A stretch of DNA of 64,000 nt from Diphasiastrum complanatum. Lineage: Eukaryota > Streptophyta > Lycopodiopsida > Lycopodiales > Lycopodiaceae. Under the pieces are notes generated by a model, which was given only the letters and a program-made list of their open reading frames with translations, did not search any database and had not been told where the DNA came from. The position numbers and the translations under genes are program-made. Each line of letters starts with the position of its first letter. Positions within the stretch are counted from its first letter, which is position 1. This document shows, in pieces, positions 9,637 through 20,291 of this stretch. The stretch is from positions 695,973 to 759,972 of the forward strand of contig CM055113.1 in the NCBI GenBank assembly GCA_029204225.1, in the 5' to 3' direction.

Positions 9637-12600
9637 CTAACTTGGCAAATCTAGTGTACATCTATCTACAATTCCAAGAGCATATCTTAACTTAAAAAAT
9701 GGATCTTTGGACAATGGTTTGGTTAAGATATCAGCTATGCATTCGGATGATGGTACATGATGTAGTTGCACTTCCTTGGATTGTACCTTCTCCCTCACAA
9801 AGTGGTGAGCTATCTCAATATGCTTTGTTCTAGCATGGAAGATAGGATTTGAAGCAATTTGTTGAGAAGCTTGATTGTCACAAAATATGTAAGGGATCTC
9901 CTCGGCCTCTAGCACATGTAGTTCCATCAAGAGTCTTCTTAGCCATAAGAGCTCTTTGGTTGTTGAAGTCAATGCCTTGTACTCGGCTTCACAAGAAGAT
10001 AGTGAGATTGTATCTTGCTTTTTGGAAAGCCAAGATATCACTCCTCCACAAAGAAATGTTGCAAATGCACTAATGGACTTCCTATCCATCTTGTCACCTG
10101 CAAAATCTGAATCCGAGTAGGCTCTCAAGTGCAAGTTAGATCCTTCATAAAGTATACCAAAAAATCTAGTACTAGAAACATATCTAAGTACTCTCTTGGC
10201 ACTTTTCCAATGATGAATTAAAGGAGCTTGCATACTTTGACTCAACTTGCTTACACAAAAACTTAAGTCAGGTCTAGTGATGGTTAAATAGATTAGAGAG
10301 CCTATAAGCTTCCTAAAGAGAGTGATGTCCTCAAAGGATGCTTCATCACCTTCATTAGTTGCTTTCACAACATGCTCCATAGGGGTGTCAATCCCCTTAC
10401 AATCTTTCATACCAAATCTTTCAAGAATGGAAGTAGCATACTTAGATTGACTTATGAAAGTACAATTGCTACTTCTAGACACTTCTATCCCAAGTATAAA
10501 CTTTAGGAAGCCTAGATCTACCATCTTGAACTCACTAGATAAGTCAACTTTTACTTTGCCTATGGCATCATCATCATTTCCTGTCATAATGATGTCATCA
10601 ACATAAAGAACCAAAATGATGATCTTTCCTTCATTACATTTGAAATATAAAGAAGGTTCATAAGCACTAAGTACAAAGCCAAGGGAATAGAGAAAATCAT
10701 GCAACCTAGAGTACCAAGCTCTAGGTGCTTGCTTCAAGCCATATAGGCTCTTCCTTAAGTAGCACACCTTTTGCTCCTCACCAATCTTGATGAAGCCCTC
10801 GGGTTGCATCATGTAGATTTCCTCTTCTAAGAAGCCATTCAAGAAGGCATTTGTCACATCCATTTGGTAGAGATCCCATTTGAACAAAGTAGCAATGCAA
10901 ATGATTAATCTAATAGTTACAAGCTTAGCTACAGGTGCAAATGTTTCTTCATAATCCAATCCTTTTATTTGAAGAAATCCCTTAGCAACAAGCCTAGCTT
11001 TGTATTTACTAATAGATCCATCTTGATTGTACTTAATTCTATAAATCCACTTACATGCAAGTGGTTTCTTTCCTCTTGGAAGATTTACAAGATTCCAAGT
11101 ATGATTTTCTTCTAATGCATCATACTCTACTTGCATTGCATCTCTCCAAACTTTAGATTTACATGCTTCTTCAAAAGATGATGGTTCTTCAATCAATGTA
11201 GCTAAAAAAGAGTAAGAGGTAGAAGATGTAGAGCCTTCCTTTTGCTTTCCCTTGTCCACATAGGTAAGCCTTGAGGGCTCGGCCTTGCTCCTTGATGATC
11301 TTCTTGGCCCCTTTTGACTTGGATCCAAATCTCCATCCTCGGGTTTGTCATGATCCTCCTCGGGTTTGTCAAGATCCTCCTCGGATTTGTCAAGATCTTC
11401 AATGCACAATGGGTTAGATCCATTTGACAAGCTCTTAGCAAATTGTGACTCATCAAAAAGTACATCCTTGCTTACCTTTACTTTCTTGGATGTAGGATCA
11501 TATATCCTATATCCCTTGCTATTTTCTCCATAGCCAACAAAGATTCCTTTGAAGGAGGTAGCATCTTCTTTCCTTCTAGTCTCCAAAGGAATGTGTACAT
11601 AACAAGTACATCCAAAGATCTTAAAATATTTTACATTGGGTTTCTTATCAAACAAGGCTTGATAAGGTGAGATCCCATCTATAGCACTACTAGGAAGTCT
11701 ATTACACAAATAATTAGCACATGTTATGGCTTCTCCCCAAAATGAGATGGGAAGTGATGCATCAAGCCTCAAGGACTTTGCACACTCACATAGACTCCTA
11801 TTTTTCCTCTCGGCCACCCCATTTTGTTGAGGGGTGTAGGAACAAGTGTATTGTAACTTAATACCATTGATCTCACAAAAGTCTTTCATTTTATTGGAGG
11901 TGTACTCTCCTCCATTATCACATCTTAGTGCTTTGATAGAAGTACTAAGTTGTTTCTCTACTAGAGACTTGAACTTAATGAAAGCTTCATAAACAAGATT
12001 TTTCTTTGATAGTAACTCAATCCATGTGAATCTAGTACAATCATCTATAAAAGTTACATACATCAAGGCACCTCCATTACTTGCATGTGAAAAACTATGT
12101 ACATCAGAATGTATGAGATCCAAGGGAGAGAGAGATCTTGATGAAGATTTCTTGTAAGAAGATTTGTGTGACTTTGCAAGGCCACATGCCTCACACATTT
12201 TTCCACACTTCTTGAAAGCTCTTGGTAGGCCGAGAGCTAGTTCCTTGCTTGCCATTGACTCCATAGATTGAAGATTAGGATGGCCTAATCTCTTATGCCA
12301 AAGCTCCACTTGAGTTAGCTCCTCCCTAGCCAAGTTCACACTTTCACTTGCAACATTAGCATCCAACTTGAAAAGTCTACCTTGCTTAATGCCACTAGCT
12401 ATGCACTTATCATTTTTCAAGATGGAACAAACTCCATTCTTGAAATGTACATCTAGTCCATTGTCCATTAATTGTCCTACACTAAGCAAGTTTCTTGAAA
12501 TGGTAGGAACATACAAAACATTATCTAGATCTATCCTTTTAGATGTGCCTAAACAAAGAGGTATAGATCCTATGCCATCTATCTTGCATGCTTGATCACT

Positions 12601-13617
12601 AGCAGTGTATATTGACTTCTTAGAGTCATTACAAGATAGAAGAGTAGAAAAATAATGCTTGTTAAAGGACATGTGGGAACTAGCCCCACTATCTATCCAC
12701 CATGTGTCTTGACTTGAAGTTGGTGTAGATGCAACCATTAAGGATGTGTTGAATCCATCCTCATATTCTTCCTCTTGAGCAATGTTCCCTTGATCTCCTT
12801 TGGCTTGTTGATTCTTCTTCAAGTAGCATTCTGAGGCAAAGTGTCCTTTCTTTCCACAAAAGAAACACTTTAGTTTTGCCTTGTTCTTCACTTTGCCTTT
12901 GGAGGTAGATCCTCCATTCTTCATCTCGGCCTCCTTGCCTTGATTTTTCTTGAATGGATTTTGCTTTTTCTTGCCTTTAGATGTAAAGTTAGCTTTCTCC
13001 TCTCCTCCATTAAGTGACATGCTATCCATTCTTGTCTTGAGGTGTAGAAGCCTACTCTCCTCGGCCACAAGAACATTGTGCAACTTTTCAATGGATGGAA
13101 GAGAGTCTTGAATGGCAAATGATTGGACTAAGTTGGTAAACTCATCACTTAGACCATTCAAAATGATTTGTACTAGTTCTTGATCTTGGATCTTCTCTCC
13201 TATTGCACTTAACTCCTTGTTAAGAGATTTGATCCTAAGAACATACTCTTGTCCACTCTCTCCACTTCCTTTCATGCTTTGGAAAACTTGATTTCTTAGC
13301 ATGAGGATTCTTGAAGTATTGTTGGATTCATAAATGCTCTTTAATGAATCCCAAGCCTCTTTGGATGAGGTACAAGAAGACACCTCTTTCAAGAGGTCAT
13401 TGCATACATTTAACTTTATGCAATGTAGAGCTAATCTTGCTCTCTTCTTGTATTTGGCTTGTTCTTGGGGAGTTTGAGGCTCTTCCTCTACTCCTTGAAC
13501 TATGTCATATAGATCATGGATCACTAGGAGTGATTCCATTCTCACTTTCCAAATGGAATAATTTGTGGAAGTGAGTCTCTCACTTGGTTCCATCAAATAT
13601 CCACCCATGGATGACAT
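9637..13617 (-). CDS. Copia-B Gag-Pol polyprotein (1326 aa), intact
   Basis: The polyprotein carries every step of copia retrotransposition. Domains in order: Gag capsid (DUF4219/UBN2 type, SNYSIWKVRMESLL near residue 20), zinc knuckle CFFCGKKGHFASEC at 251-264, protease DSGASSHM at about 309, GAG-pre-integrase WHKRLGHPN at about 440, and the integrase core with Asp in HSDVHS (~504), Asp in CDNGGEY (~567) and Glu in GVAERKNR (~603). An acidic repeat linker (EDLDKSEEDLDKPEED, 739-760) follows. RT runs from about 855 with YVDD at 1005-1008, and RNase H has DSDFAGD (~1173), SLSSCEAEYKAL (~1205) and FCDNQASQQIA (~1245). The length is typical of plant copia. The start ATG at 13615-13617 follows a 580-bp leader; an in-frame second Met at residue 4 is also possible. 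No stop or frameshift was found, unlike all neighbouring elements. Confidence 0.97.
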   Translation of the reverse strand: MSSMGGYLMEPSERLTSTNYSIWKVRMESLLVIHDLYDIVQGVEEEPQTPQEQAKYKKRARLALHCIKLNVCNDLLKEVSSCTSSKEAWDSLKSIYESNNTSRILMLRNQVFQSMKGSGESGQEYVLRIKSLNKELSAIGEKIQDQELVQIILNGLSDEFTNLVQSFAIQDSLPSIEKLHNVLVAEESRLLHLKTRMDSMSLNGGEEKANFTSKGKKKQNPFKKNQGKEAEMKNGGSTSKGKVKNKAKLKCFFCGKKGHFASECYLKKNQQAKGDQGNIAQEEEYEDGFNTSLMVASTPTSSQDTWWIDSGASSHMSFNKHYFSTLLSCNDSKKSIYTASDQACKIDGIGSIPLCLGTSKRIDLDNVLYVPTISRNLLSVGQLMDNGLDVHFKNGVCSILKNDKCIASGIKQGRLFKLDANVASESVNLAREELTQVELWHKRLGHPNLQSMESMASKELALGLPRAFKKCGKMCEACGLAKSHKSSYKKSSSRSLSPLDLIHSDVHSFSHASNGGALMYVTFIDDCTRFTWIELLSKKNLVYEAFIKFKSLVEKQLSTSIKALRCDNGGEYTSNKMKDFCEINGIKLQYTCSYTPQQNGVAERKNRSLCECAKSLRLDASLPISFWGEAITCANYLCNRLPSSAIDGISPYQALFDKKPNVKYFKIFGCTCYVHIPLETRRKEDATSFKGIFVGYGENSKGYRIYDPTSKKVKVSKDVLFDESQFAKSLSNGSNPLCIEDLDKSEEDLDKPEEDHDKPEDGDLDPSQKGPRRSSRSKAEPSRLTYVDKGKQKEGSTSSTSYSFLATLIEEPSSFEEACKSKVWRDAMQVEYDALEENHTWNLVNLPRGKKPLACKWIYRIKYNQDGSISKYKARLVAKGFLQIKGLDYEETFAPVAKLVTIRLIICIATLFKWDLYQMDVTNAFLNGFLEEEIYMMQPEGFIKIGEEQKVCYLRKSLYGLKQAPRAWYSRLHDFLYSLGFVLSAYEPSLYFKCNEGKIIILVLYVDDIIMTGNDDDAIGKVKVDLSSEFKMVDLGFLKFILGIEVSRSSNCTFISQSKYATSILERFGMKDCKGIDTPMEHVVKATNEGDEASFEDITLFRKLIGSLIYLTITRPDLSFCVSKLSQSMQAPLIHHWKSAKRVLRYVSSTRFFGILYEGSNLHLRAYSDSDFAGDKMDRKSISAFATFLCGGVISWLSKKQDTISLSSCEAEYKALTSTTKELLWLRRLLMELHVLEAEEIPYIFCDNQASQQIASNPIFHARTKHIEIAHHFVREKVQSKEVQLHHVPSSECIADILTKPLSKDPFFKLRYALGIVDRCTLDLPS

Positions 13618-14200
13618 TTTAGAATGAATGCTCTTTTAAAAATCACAAAGATTTTTGAATTTTAAAAGATCTATGAAGTGGCCTAAAGCTTACTAGAATG
13701 CCTATAGGCTTGTCTCTATCAAACTAACACACAAGCTTGAATGATACTCAAAGATCTTACCAAAAATTTCTAGCTTTCACTCTCACAAAAAAAAATTGCT
13801 TTACACTTTTCTTAGAGATTTCACTTCAACTAAGGATCTGAACAAATCAGCCTCTTAGATCTGATCTTAGACTCTAAAAAGAAATGCTTCAATGATCCAA
13901 AACACTATTTGGTCATAGGCATTAGTTAGAATGAATCTAGATCAATACTATGCTTCAAAAAGCACCAAAAATGAACTAGTATTGTGATTTTGGGACCAAA
14001 AAACACAAAGTAACTTGAATTGAAAGTTGCTGTACGGTTTCACACGTGTGAAAAGTACATACACAGCCTCCAAGTCGTTTTGATCCAAATGATTACAAGC
14101 TATCACTCTAGAAGAACTCGCCCTCACTAGTATTGGCCAAAAAACAAATTTTGCCAATGATCTTTACAAGATTTATGATTCAATGATCACTCTCTTACTT
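13618..14200 (-). other. Copia-B untranslated leader
   Basis: This lies between the primer site and the gag start on the minus strand. No long frame belongs to it. It contains CACACGTGTG at 14041-14050, the same palindrome as in the LTRs. Confidence 0.8.
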
Positions 14201-14213
14201 AGCTCTGATACCA
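14201..14213 (-). promoter_or_regulatory. Copia-B primer binding site (tRNA-iMet)
   Basis: The plus strand reads AGCTCTGATACCA, the complement of TGGTATCAGAGCT, directly adjoining the LTR start TGATAAA. Confidence 0.93.
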
Positions 14214-15075
14214 TGATAAATTTTACAGTTTTTAGGACAATAATGATTGTACTTTACAATCATAGAGAGTTATTGGTTGCTTAATCAATGAATCTATCAA
14301 GTTCTACACATTAGATCTTGATCTAGATTCACTACACTTGGATTTAAGCAAGAGCAATGGATCAACACATCATTTTTTAGTGAGAGCGGCTTCACACGTG
14401 TGGAGTACTGTCCACTGTACGGCCTGCACCTGAAACAACAAGTACAATGATACTAGATAGCAATCATGCATAAAAATCACAAGACAAATGACTAGAAATC
14501 TCACAAAAGTGTAGAGTGCAAAAGTCTCATCAATTTTCTTAGCAAAATGATGATCCTTTTATGGATCAAGTACATCCATGAGTCTGGTACAGTCCAGCAG
14601 GCCTTCACACGTGTGAAGAGTGCCACATCACTCATATCTATCCATTTGATCCATCCTTGATCCTTATCCAATAGTTGACCTTCTAGAATATGACTAAAAT
14701 CCAAAAAGCTAGTCTCCTAGAATATAGGAATATTCCCTACAAAATAGGATCTAAGGAAAATGGTCAACTCTTATCTTCTAGTACTCTATACACACATGTG
14801 AACATCCACTTGCCATGTGGGAGCATTTACTCATGCACATGCAAGGAAAAGCTAATTTGTAGGTGACTAGTCAACTTGACTAAAAACTAGTCATTTCATG
14901 TTCACACTAACTAGAATGATACAAAATCAATTTGGATATATACAAACATGAAAAGTACATCCTTTCACACATGGGAACATGCTCCACACGTGTGAAATCA
15001 TATCATCAACATATTCTAATGTTTGATCAATATTTACATGAACCAATGTCAAGTGAGAAGTGACAATTTTCAACA
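14214..15075 (-). repeat. Copia-B 5' LTR
   Basis: 862 bp, the same length as the 3' LTR with one substitution seen. CACACGTGTG occurs at 14393, 14606 and 14985. The transcription promoter of the element should lie here; a TATATA run on the plus strand near 14936-14943 (TATATAC) is a candidate. Confidence 0.95.
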
Positions 15076-15080
15076 AAGAT
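15076..15080 (+). repeat. Copia-B target site duplication, right
   Basis: AAGAT, identical to 8757-8761. The Copia-A leader resumes immediately after it (CAGGTCATTGCTACATGG). Confidence 0.95.
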
Positions 15081-15094
15081 CAGGTCATTGCTAC

Positions 15095-16303
15095 ATGGCA
15101 ACCTCAATTGGAGTCATGCTGGAAGCCAATGATAGGCTTACCTCAAGTAACTATTCATTGTGGAAAGTGAGGATGGAGTCACTTCTTGAGATGAATGATG
15201 TTTTAAAAATTGTTGTAGGTTTGGAGGAGAGACCAACAACACAACAAGATCAAGTGAGGTATGACAAGAGGGCCAATAAGGCTCTACACATGATAAAGAT
15301 GAATGTTACCAATGAACTTTTCAAGGAAGTTGGTAAGTGCACATCATCTTTGGAAGCTTGGAATTCATTGAAGAAACTTTATGAATCCAAGTCTACTTCT
15401 AGAGTGTTGACTCTAAGAAGACAAATCTTTTCTTGTTTGCAAAAGAATGAAGAAAGTCCAAGTACTTTTGTTTTGAGAATGAAAGCATTGAATGATGAGT
15501 TAGCTTGCATAGATGAAAGCATTAAGGAAGGAGAGCTTATTCAAGTGATTCTTAATGGCTTGTTGGATGCTCACGCTAACATTGTTCAAAGTATTGCTAT
15601 TTAAAATACTTTGCCAAGTTTGATGGATCTTCATGAGATCTTGATCAATGAGGAATATAGGCTTCAAGCAAGAGGTGGATCTACATTGACACTTCAAGAG
15701 GATGCTATGTTCACAAAGTGAAAATTAAAGGGAAAAACCAAAAGTAAGTGGTCCAAAGGGCAAGATCAAGTGGATGCTTCTTCAAGTGGCAAAAACAAGG
15801 ATAGATCAAAGCTCAAGCGCTTCTATTGTGGCATCAAAGGACACTATGCAAGTGAGTGCTTCAAGAAGAAGAGAGATCAAGGAGACAAACAAGGTAATCT
15901 TACTCTTGATGAGGATGGTTTGGATGTTCAAGATGCAAATGATGATGCCTTTGTGATGTCTTCATGTATGCTTGCTAATGACGAAGATCTAGATCCTTGG
16001 TGGATTGATAGTGGAGCAAGTTCACACATGACCTTTCACAAAGAGTACTTCACTTCTTTGTTGGCATATGGAGATGACAAGAGGGTGATCTACACGGCCA
16101 ATGATGGTGAGTGTGCAATCAAAGGGATTGGCACAGTTCCTATTTCTCTCTGTACAAATAGGAATGCTCATTTGGAGGATGTCTTGTTTATTCCATCTAT
16201 TACCAAGATTTTGCTTAGTGTGAGTCAAATGCTAAGTAAGGGCCTCAAGGTGGAGTTTGATGGAGATGCTTGTTTGATCAAAAGGAAGGATGTCTTGATT
16301 TGA
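15095..16303 (+). pseudogene. Copia-A gag and protease
   Basis: The frame opens MATSIGVMLEANDRLTSSNY and reads a UBN2-type Gag. It is broken by TAA at 15602-15604 (CAA in the sister copy at 47582-48715) and by TGA near 15723 (Gly in the sister). A zinc knuckle of the form C-x2-C-x4-H-x4-C (FYCGIKGHYASEC, whose first Cys is replaced by Arg-Phe-Tyr) lies near 15820-15860. The protease DSGASSHMTF is near 16009-16035. The stop at 16301-16303 also lies within the normal frame. The sister copy makes a ready reference for the changes. Confidence 0.9.
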
Positions 16304-17143
16304 AAAGGTAAAAGGCAAGGGAAGTTTTTCAATCTTGATGCTTGTGTTATTTCTATTCAAGAGGTTTGGCACAAAAGGATGGGACAGCTCAACTTCAAGT
16401 CATTGGAGGTAATGGCAAGGAAGAAGGTTGTGATTGGTCTTCCAAGTTCCTTAAGTAATGACAAGCATGTTTGTGAGTCTTGTGCTTTGTCTAAGTCACA
16501 TAGACTACCTTATACTAGATCTATTTCTAGATCTACAAAGCCTTTTCAACTTGTACATTCAGATATTCATGGATTTACTACAATTAGCAATAGTGGAACT
16601 AAGATGTGTGTAACACTCATTGATGGTTTTAGTAGATTTTGTTGGATCTATCTACTAAAGAGCAAGGATAAAGTGTATGATGTCTTTGTCAAGTTCAAGA
16701 CAAGGGAGAACCAATTTTCCACAAAGATCAAGTGCTTGAGAGGTGACAATGGTGGTGAGTACATATCTAACAAGTTCAAGGCCTCTTGTGATGAGCATGG
16801 GATCAAGAGGGAGTATACACCATCAAGGACCCCATAGCAAAATGGAGTGGCTGAAAGGAAGAATAGGACTTTATGTGAAAGTGCTGAAGCTATGAGGTTA
16901 AGTGCTAATCTTGACAAACCATTTTGGGATCAAGCTTTGTTGTGTGCCAATTTCTTGTGCAATATGTGGTTAAGTGCTATTTTGGATGGAAGGACACCTT
17001 TTGAGATGCTATTCAAGAGGAGGCCGAGTGTCAACTTTCTAAGAACCTTTGGATGCAAATGCTATGTCAACATTACTCTTGATGATAGAACCAAGGAGGA
17101 TCCATCTTCAACAAGAGGTATTTTTGTTGGATATAGGAGCTGA
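16304..17143 (+). pseudogene. Copia-A integrase
   Basis: The same frame continues through GAG-pre-integrase (VWHKRMGQLNF) and the zinc-binding pair CESCALSKSH. The core has Asp in HSDIHGF, Asp in RGDNGGEYIS and Glu in GVAERKNRT. A TAG at 16835-16837 falls in the conserved P-Q-Q-N-G-V-A-E-R motif (first Gln lost). The frame is lost at about 17140 and continues one frame over with KAYKVYIPSTNK. Confidence 0.9.
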
Positions 17144-18521
17144 GTAAAGCCTATAAGGTTTACATTCCTTCTACTAACAAAGTGATTGTTGGTAGAGATG
17201 TCATTTTTTATGAGGGGAACATTCCAAAGGTATCTTCAAGCATGATTGATGGTAGAGTGGATAAATCTAACATTCTTGATGCTGATGAGAAGGATCCTAC
17301 TTTGGATGGTGGTGATGATGGACCTTCATCAAGTCAAAAGCCAAGGAGAACATCAAGAGAAAGACAAGTACCTTCAAGGCTCACATATGATCAAAAGGGT
17401 AAGCAAGTAGTTTTTGAAAATTATGTTGCTTTCCTAACCTCTTTGGACGAGCCTACAAGTGTAGATCAAGCAAGTAAAGAAGAGGAGTGGATCCAAGCAA
17501 TGGATCTTGAGTATCAAGCTCTTATGAAGAATGGAACATGGAGATTGGTGGAGCTGCCTAAGGACAATAAAGCTATTGGATGCAAATGGATCTTCAAGGT
17601 GAAGACAAACCAAGATGGATCTATCAACAAGTACAAGGCAAGGTTAGTGGCAAAAGGATACGCTCAACCACAAGGGATTGACCATATCATGAGACCTTTG
17701 CACCTGTGGCAAAGATGGTAAGCATTCGAGTCATCATTTCACTTGCTACACTTTATGGATGGGATCTATGGCAAATGGACATTTCAAATGCATTCTTGAA
17801 TGGTGATCTTGAGGAGGAAGTGTACATGGAGGAGCCCAAGAGCTACATTTCATCAACAAAGCCAAATCATGTGTGTCTTCTACAAAAGAGTTTGTATGGC
17901 CTTAAGCAAGCACCAAGGAGTTGGTATGCTAAGCTTAACACTTTTTTACTCTCTCAAGGCTTTGTTATGAGTGAGTATGATCATTCACTTTATTATATAT
18001 TTGATGGAAATGATGTTACCATCTTGCTAATCTATGTGGATGATATCATCTTGAGTGGTGGAGACAATCAAGATGTGGAGGATATCAAGAATGTTTTTAA
18101 GAAGGAGTTTGAGGTTTATGATCTTGGTAATTTGCATTACATTTTAGGAATAGATGTCATTAGATCTTCTCAATCTACTTCTATTTGTCAAGAGAAGTAT
18201 GCTAATTCTATTCTAGAAAGATTTCATATGGTAGATGCAAAAGCTATTGATACACCTATGGAGTCTAATGTAAAGCTAACTATACGAGGTAATGAGAGAT
18301 CCTTCGAAGACATTACTCTCTATAGGAATCTAGTTGGTTCACTCATCTATCTAGCCATTACTAGACCTGATCTAAGTCATTGTGTTGGAAGATTGAGTCA
18401 ATTCATGCAAGATCCTAGTGAGGAGCATTGGAAGCTAGGAAAGCGAGTTTTGAGGTACATCATTGGAACATATCACCTAATCTTTTTGGATTTTAAGATT
18501 CGGACTATGCTGGAGATGTAA
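17144..18521 (+). pseudogene. Copia-A reverse transcriptase
   Basis: The linker and RT start in one frame (GCKWIFKVKTNQDGSINKYK, RLVAKGYAQPQGID). They shift near 17687, inside the motif that normally reads H-E-T-F-A-P-V-A-K. RT continues with QMDISNAFLNG, LYGLKQAPRSWY and catalytic YVDD at 18033-18044, and DLGNLHYILGI. Another frameshift near 18490 ends this frame just before RNase H. Confidence 0.9.
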
Positions 18522-18916
18522 TGGATAGGAAATCCATTAATTCTTATTGTATTTTCATAGGTGATGGAGCTATATCATGGATGTCAAAGAAACAAGCCAC
18601 TATCTCATTGTCATCTGGTGAGGCCGAGTACAAAGCTCTTACACATTGCACAAAGGAGATGGTATGAATCAAGAGGATGATCAAGGATCTTCACTTGCTG
18701 TATTTTTCAGAGAGACCAATCATCTTTTGTGACAATAAATCAGCCCAAAGAATAGCATCCAATCCTATCTTTCGTGCTAGGAGCAAGCATATTGAGATAC
18801 AATATCACTTTGTGAGGGAGCGAGTCATTGCAAAGGAGGTGGAGCTTCAACATGTGTCTTCAAGGGAATGTGTAGCTGATACTTCACCAAAGCATTGGGA
18901 AAAGACTTGTTCATGA
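18522..18916 (+). pseudogene. Copia-A RNase H
   Basis: The frame after the shift reads DSDYAGDVMDRKSINS, SLSSGEAEYKAL, then a TGA in place of Trp near 18664. It continues with FCDNKSAQRIASNPIF, SKHIEIQYHFVRE and ECVADTSPKHW. Catalytic acidic residues remain recognisable, but the nonsense codon and frameshift inactivate it. The stop at 18914-18916 is followed by about 47 bp to the polypurine tract. Confidence 0.9.
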
Positions 18917-18963
18917 AGCATAGGACTTCACATGGAGTATTATCAAAGTCTATGCTAAAACTA

Positions 18964-18976
18964 GTTGAAGAGGGAG
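18964..18976 (+). promoter_or_regulatory. Copia-A polypurine tract
   Basis: GTTGAAGAGGGAG directly precedes LTR start TGTGAAAGATT. Confidence 0.85.
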
Positions 18977-19624
18977 TGTGAAAGATTCAACTAGTTTCAT
19001 CACATTTTGCAATATTTTCATATTTGGCATATTGAGGCCAAAACTTGTTTTAGAATTAGAGGTTAACTTTTGAAAGTTCATTAGTCTAAATTTTATTTGA
19101 ATAAAAACTTTTTGAAAGTGTGGGATAGTTAGAATGCGCGTTTGAGTAGATTCAATTATAATAGTTGGGTACATTGAATCTAGACCCAAAATTAGTAGGG
19201 TTAGCATTTTGGTGGGAAAGCCAAGTGACCAAATAAGGTTTGGACATGTTATAAAAGGAAGTAACTCGGGGAGAGAGCAATCTTCTCTCTTCTCTATCTC
19301 CTTTCATGCTTATACATGGTTCTCTTGGGTTCTACTATCCATTGGTGCACTATCTTGGTGATTGCTTGCAATTCTATGTGTAGAATGATATATATTTGTT
19401 ATTTTTGGATCCACACGTGTGAAATAAAGTAGCTTTCTAGTTTTTTACGGACAAGAATAGTATTTTTTTATTTCATTCAAGTTGATCAAGTTCTATTGGT
19501 TTTTGCATCTCATTTTCTGTGTATATGGTGATTTTTCTACATTGGTGAGATTGGTAGTGTATTTCTCTTTTTAACCAAAGATCATTCAAGTAGATTGGAT
19601 CTTAAGGATCTGAAATCTTTCACA
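18977..19624 (+). repeat. Copia-A 3' LTR (family-A LTR, 648 bp)
   Basis: The ends form an 11-bp inverted pair, TGTGAAAGATT and AATCTTTCACA. A TATA box, TATAAAAGG, lies at 19250-19258, followed by a CT-rich stretch, and CACACGTGTG at 19412-19421. This is the reference copy for the family-A LTRs at 7985, 41450, 51048 and 55800. Confidence 0.95.
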
Positions 19625-19625
19625 G

Positions 19626-20228
19626 TAGGTACGGTACACACTGGAGTATAAGCCTGCAGGAGCACTACAGAAGCCGTTAAATGCATTGGCAGAGCACATC
19701 AAGCACTTCCACACAAACGCTACCGCCCTCCCAGAAGCCCTCTGCTTCGTCTATAACGAACTCCACACTCTCTACTATGACTGCCACCAATATCACCCTG
19801 CCACCCTCATCATCTGCTATAACACGGCCATGGCACACTATAATGCCAATGACCAAGATCCATCCATTTGCCACCCTTGTTCCATTTCTGACTTTCCGTT
19901 CATCGAATCCACTTCCACCATCAGCTCCAACTTACATTCCCTCATTTCGACCTCCAAACTAGCGGAGACCACATCTTTGACCAGGATCTTCAGTGCGTTG
20001 CACAGATTGAAACCACCACCTCCACCTTCCAAATTGACTCAAACATGTCTGAGCTCGAGCTCACCACACCACCACATGCCCCCTCGCACTACATTGTCTC
20101 ATGTCACCTCTCTACTACTTATCATTTCATTGTCTCTCAAAACTGATCTTCCATCTACCTCCACAATTTTTCCTTGCATTGACGAGACTTGTAGTGACCC
20201 TAAGGCTGTGCATCAACACTGGTACTAA
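19626..20228 (+). CDS. Unidentified Ser/Thr/Pro-rich reading frame
   Basis: An open plus-strand frame runs from the end of the Copia-A LTR to 20228, without an obvious ATG start. It begins RYTLEYKPAGALQKPLNAL, then HTNATALPEALCFVYNELH and YDCHQYHPATLIICYNTAM, which look like real protein. The rest is Ser/Thr/Pro-rich (PPPPPSKLTQTC). Codons favour C in third position, unlike the AT-rich neighbours. I recognise no family. It could be a gag-like remnant or the N-terminal part of the DUF7869-like gene that follows on the same strand; either is speculative. Confidence 0.35.
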
Positions 20229-20291
20229 AATATTTTCTTGATACCTGATTTAGAGTAGCCGACCCTCTTCGTCTAGAAATATCCATATGTC

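Larger units (their letters stand above)
8762..15075 (-). mobile_element. Copia-B, complete Ty1/copia element, apparently intact
   Basis: This 6314-bp minus-strand element has all parts: two 862-bp LTRs, a TGGTATCAGAGCT primer site at 14201-14213, a leader, one uninterrupted 1326-codon gag-pol frame, a polypurine tract at 9624-9636 and a 5-bp target duplication. The LTRs differ at one base by my reading (G at 8895, A at 14347). It is nested in the leader of Copia-A. Everything needed for autonomous transposition appears present, although expression and activity cannot be judged from sequence. Confidence 0.95.
7985..19624 (+). mobile_element. Copia-A, decayed Ty1/copia element hosting Copia-B
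   Basis: The element runs from a 5'-truncated LTR (7985-8276) through the primer site, a leader broken by Copia-B, and a decayed gag-pol, to a full 3' LTR (18977-19624). Removing 8762-15080 (Copia-B plus one target duplication) rejoins the leader. The rejoined order matches the reverse complement of a related copy at 48716-49030, which lacks the insertion. Domain order is Gag, protease, integrase, RT, RNase H, as in Pseudoviridae-type elements. At least five stops and three frameshifts were seen. Confidence 0.9.

Noticed and set aside
9049-14704. Identical 67-codon minus frames at 9049-9252 and 14501-14704
   Set aside because: Both lie in the Copia-B LTRs and are identical only because the LTRs are.
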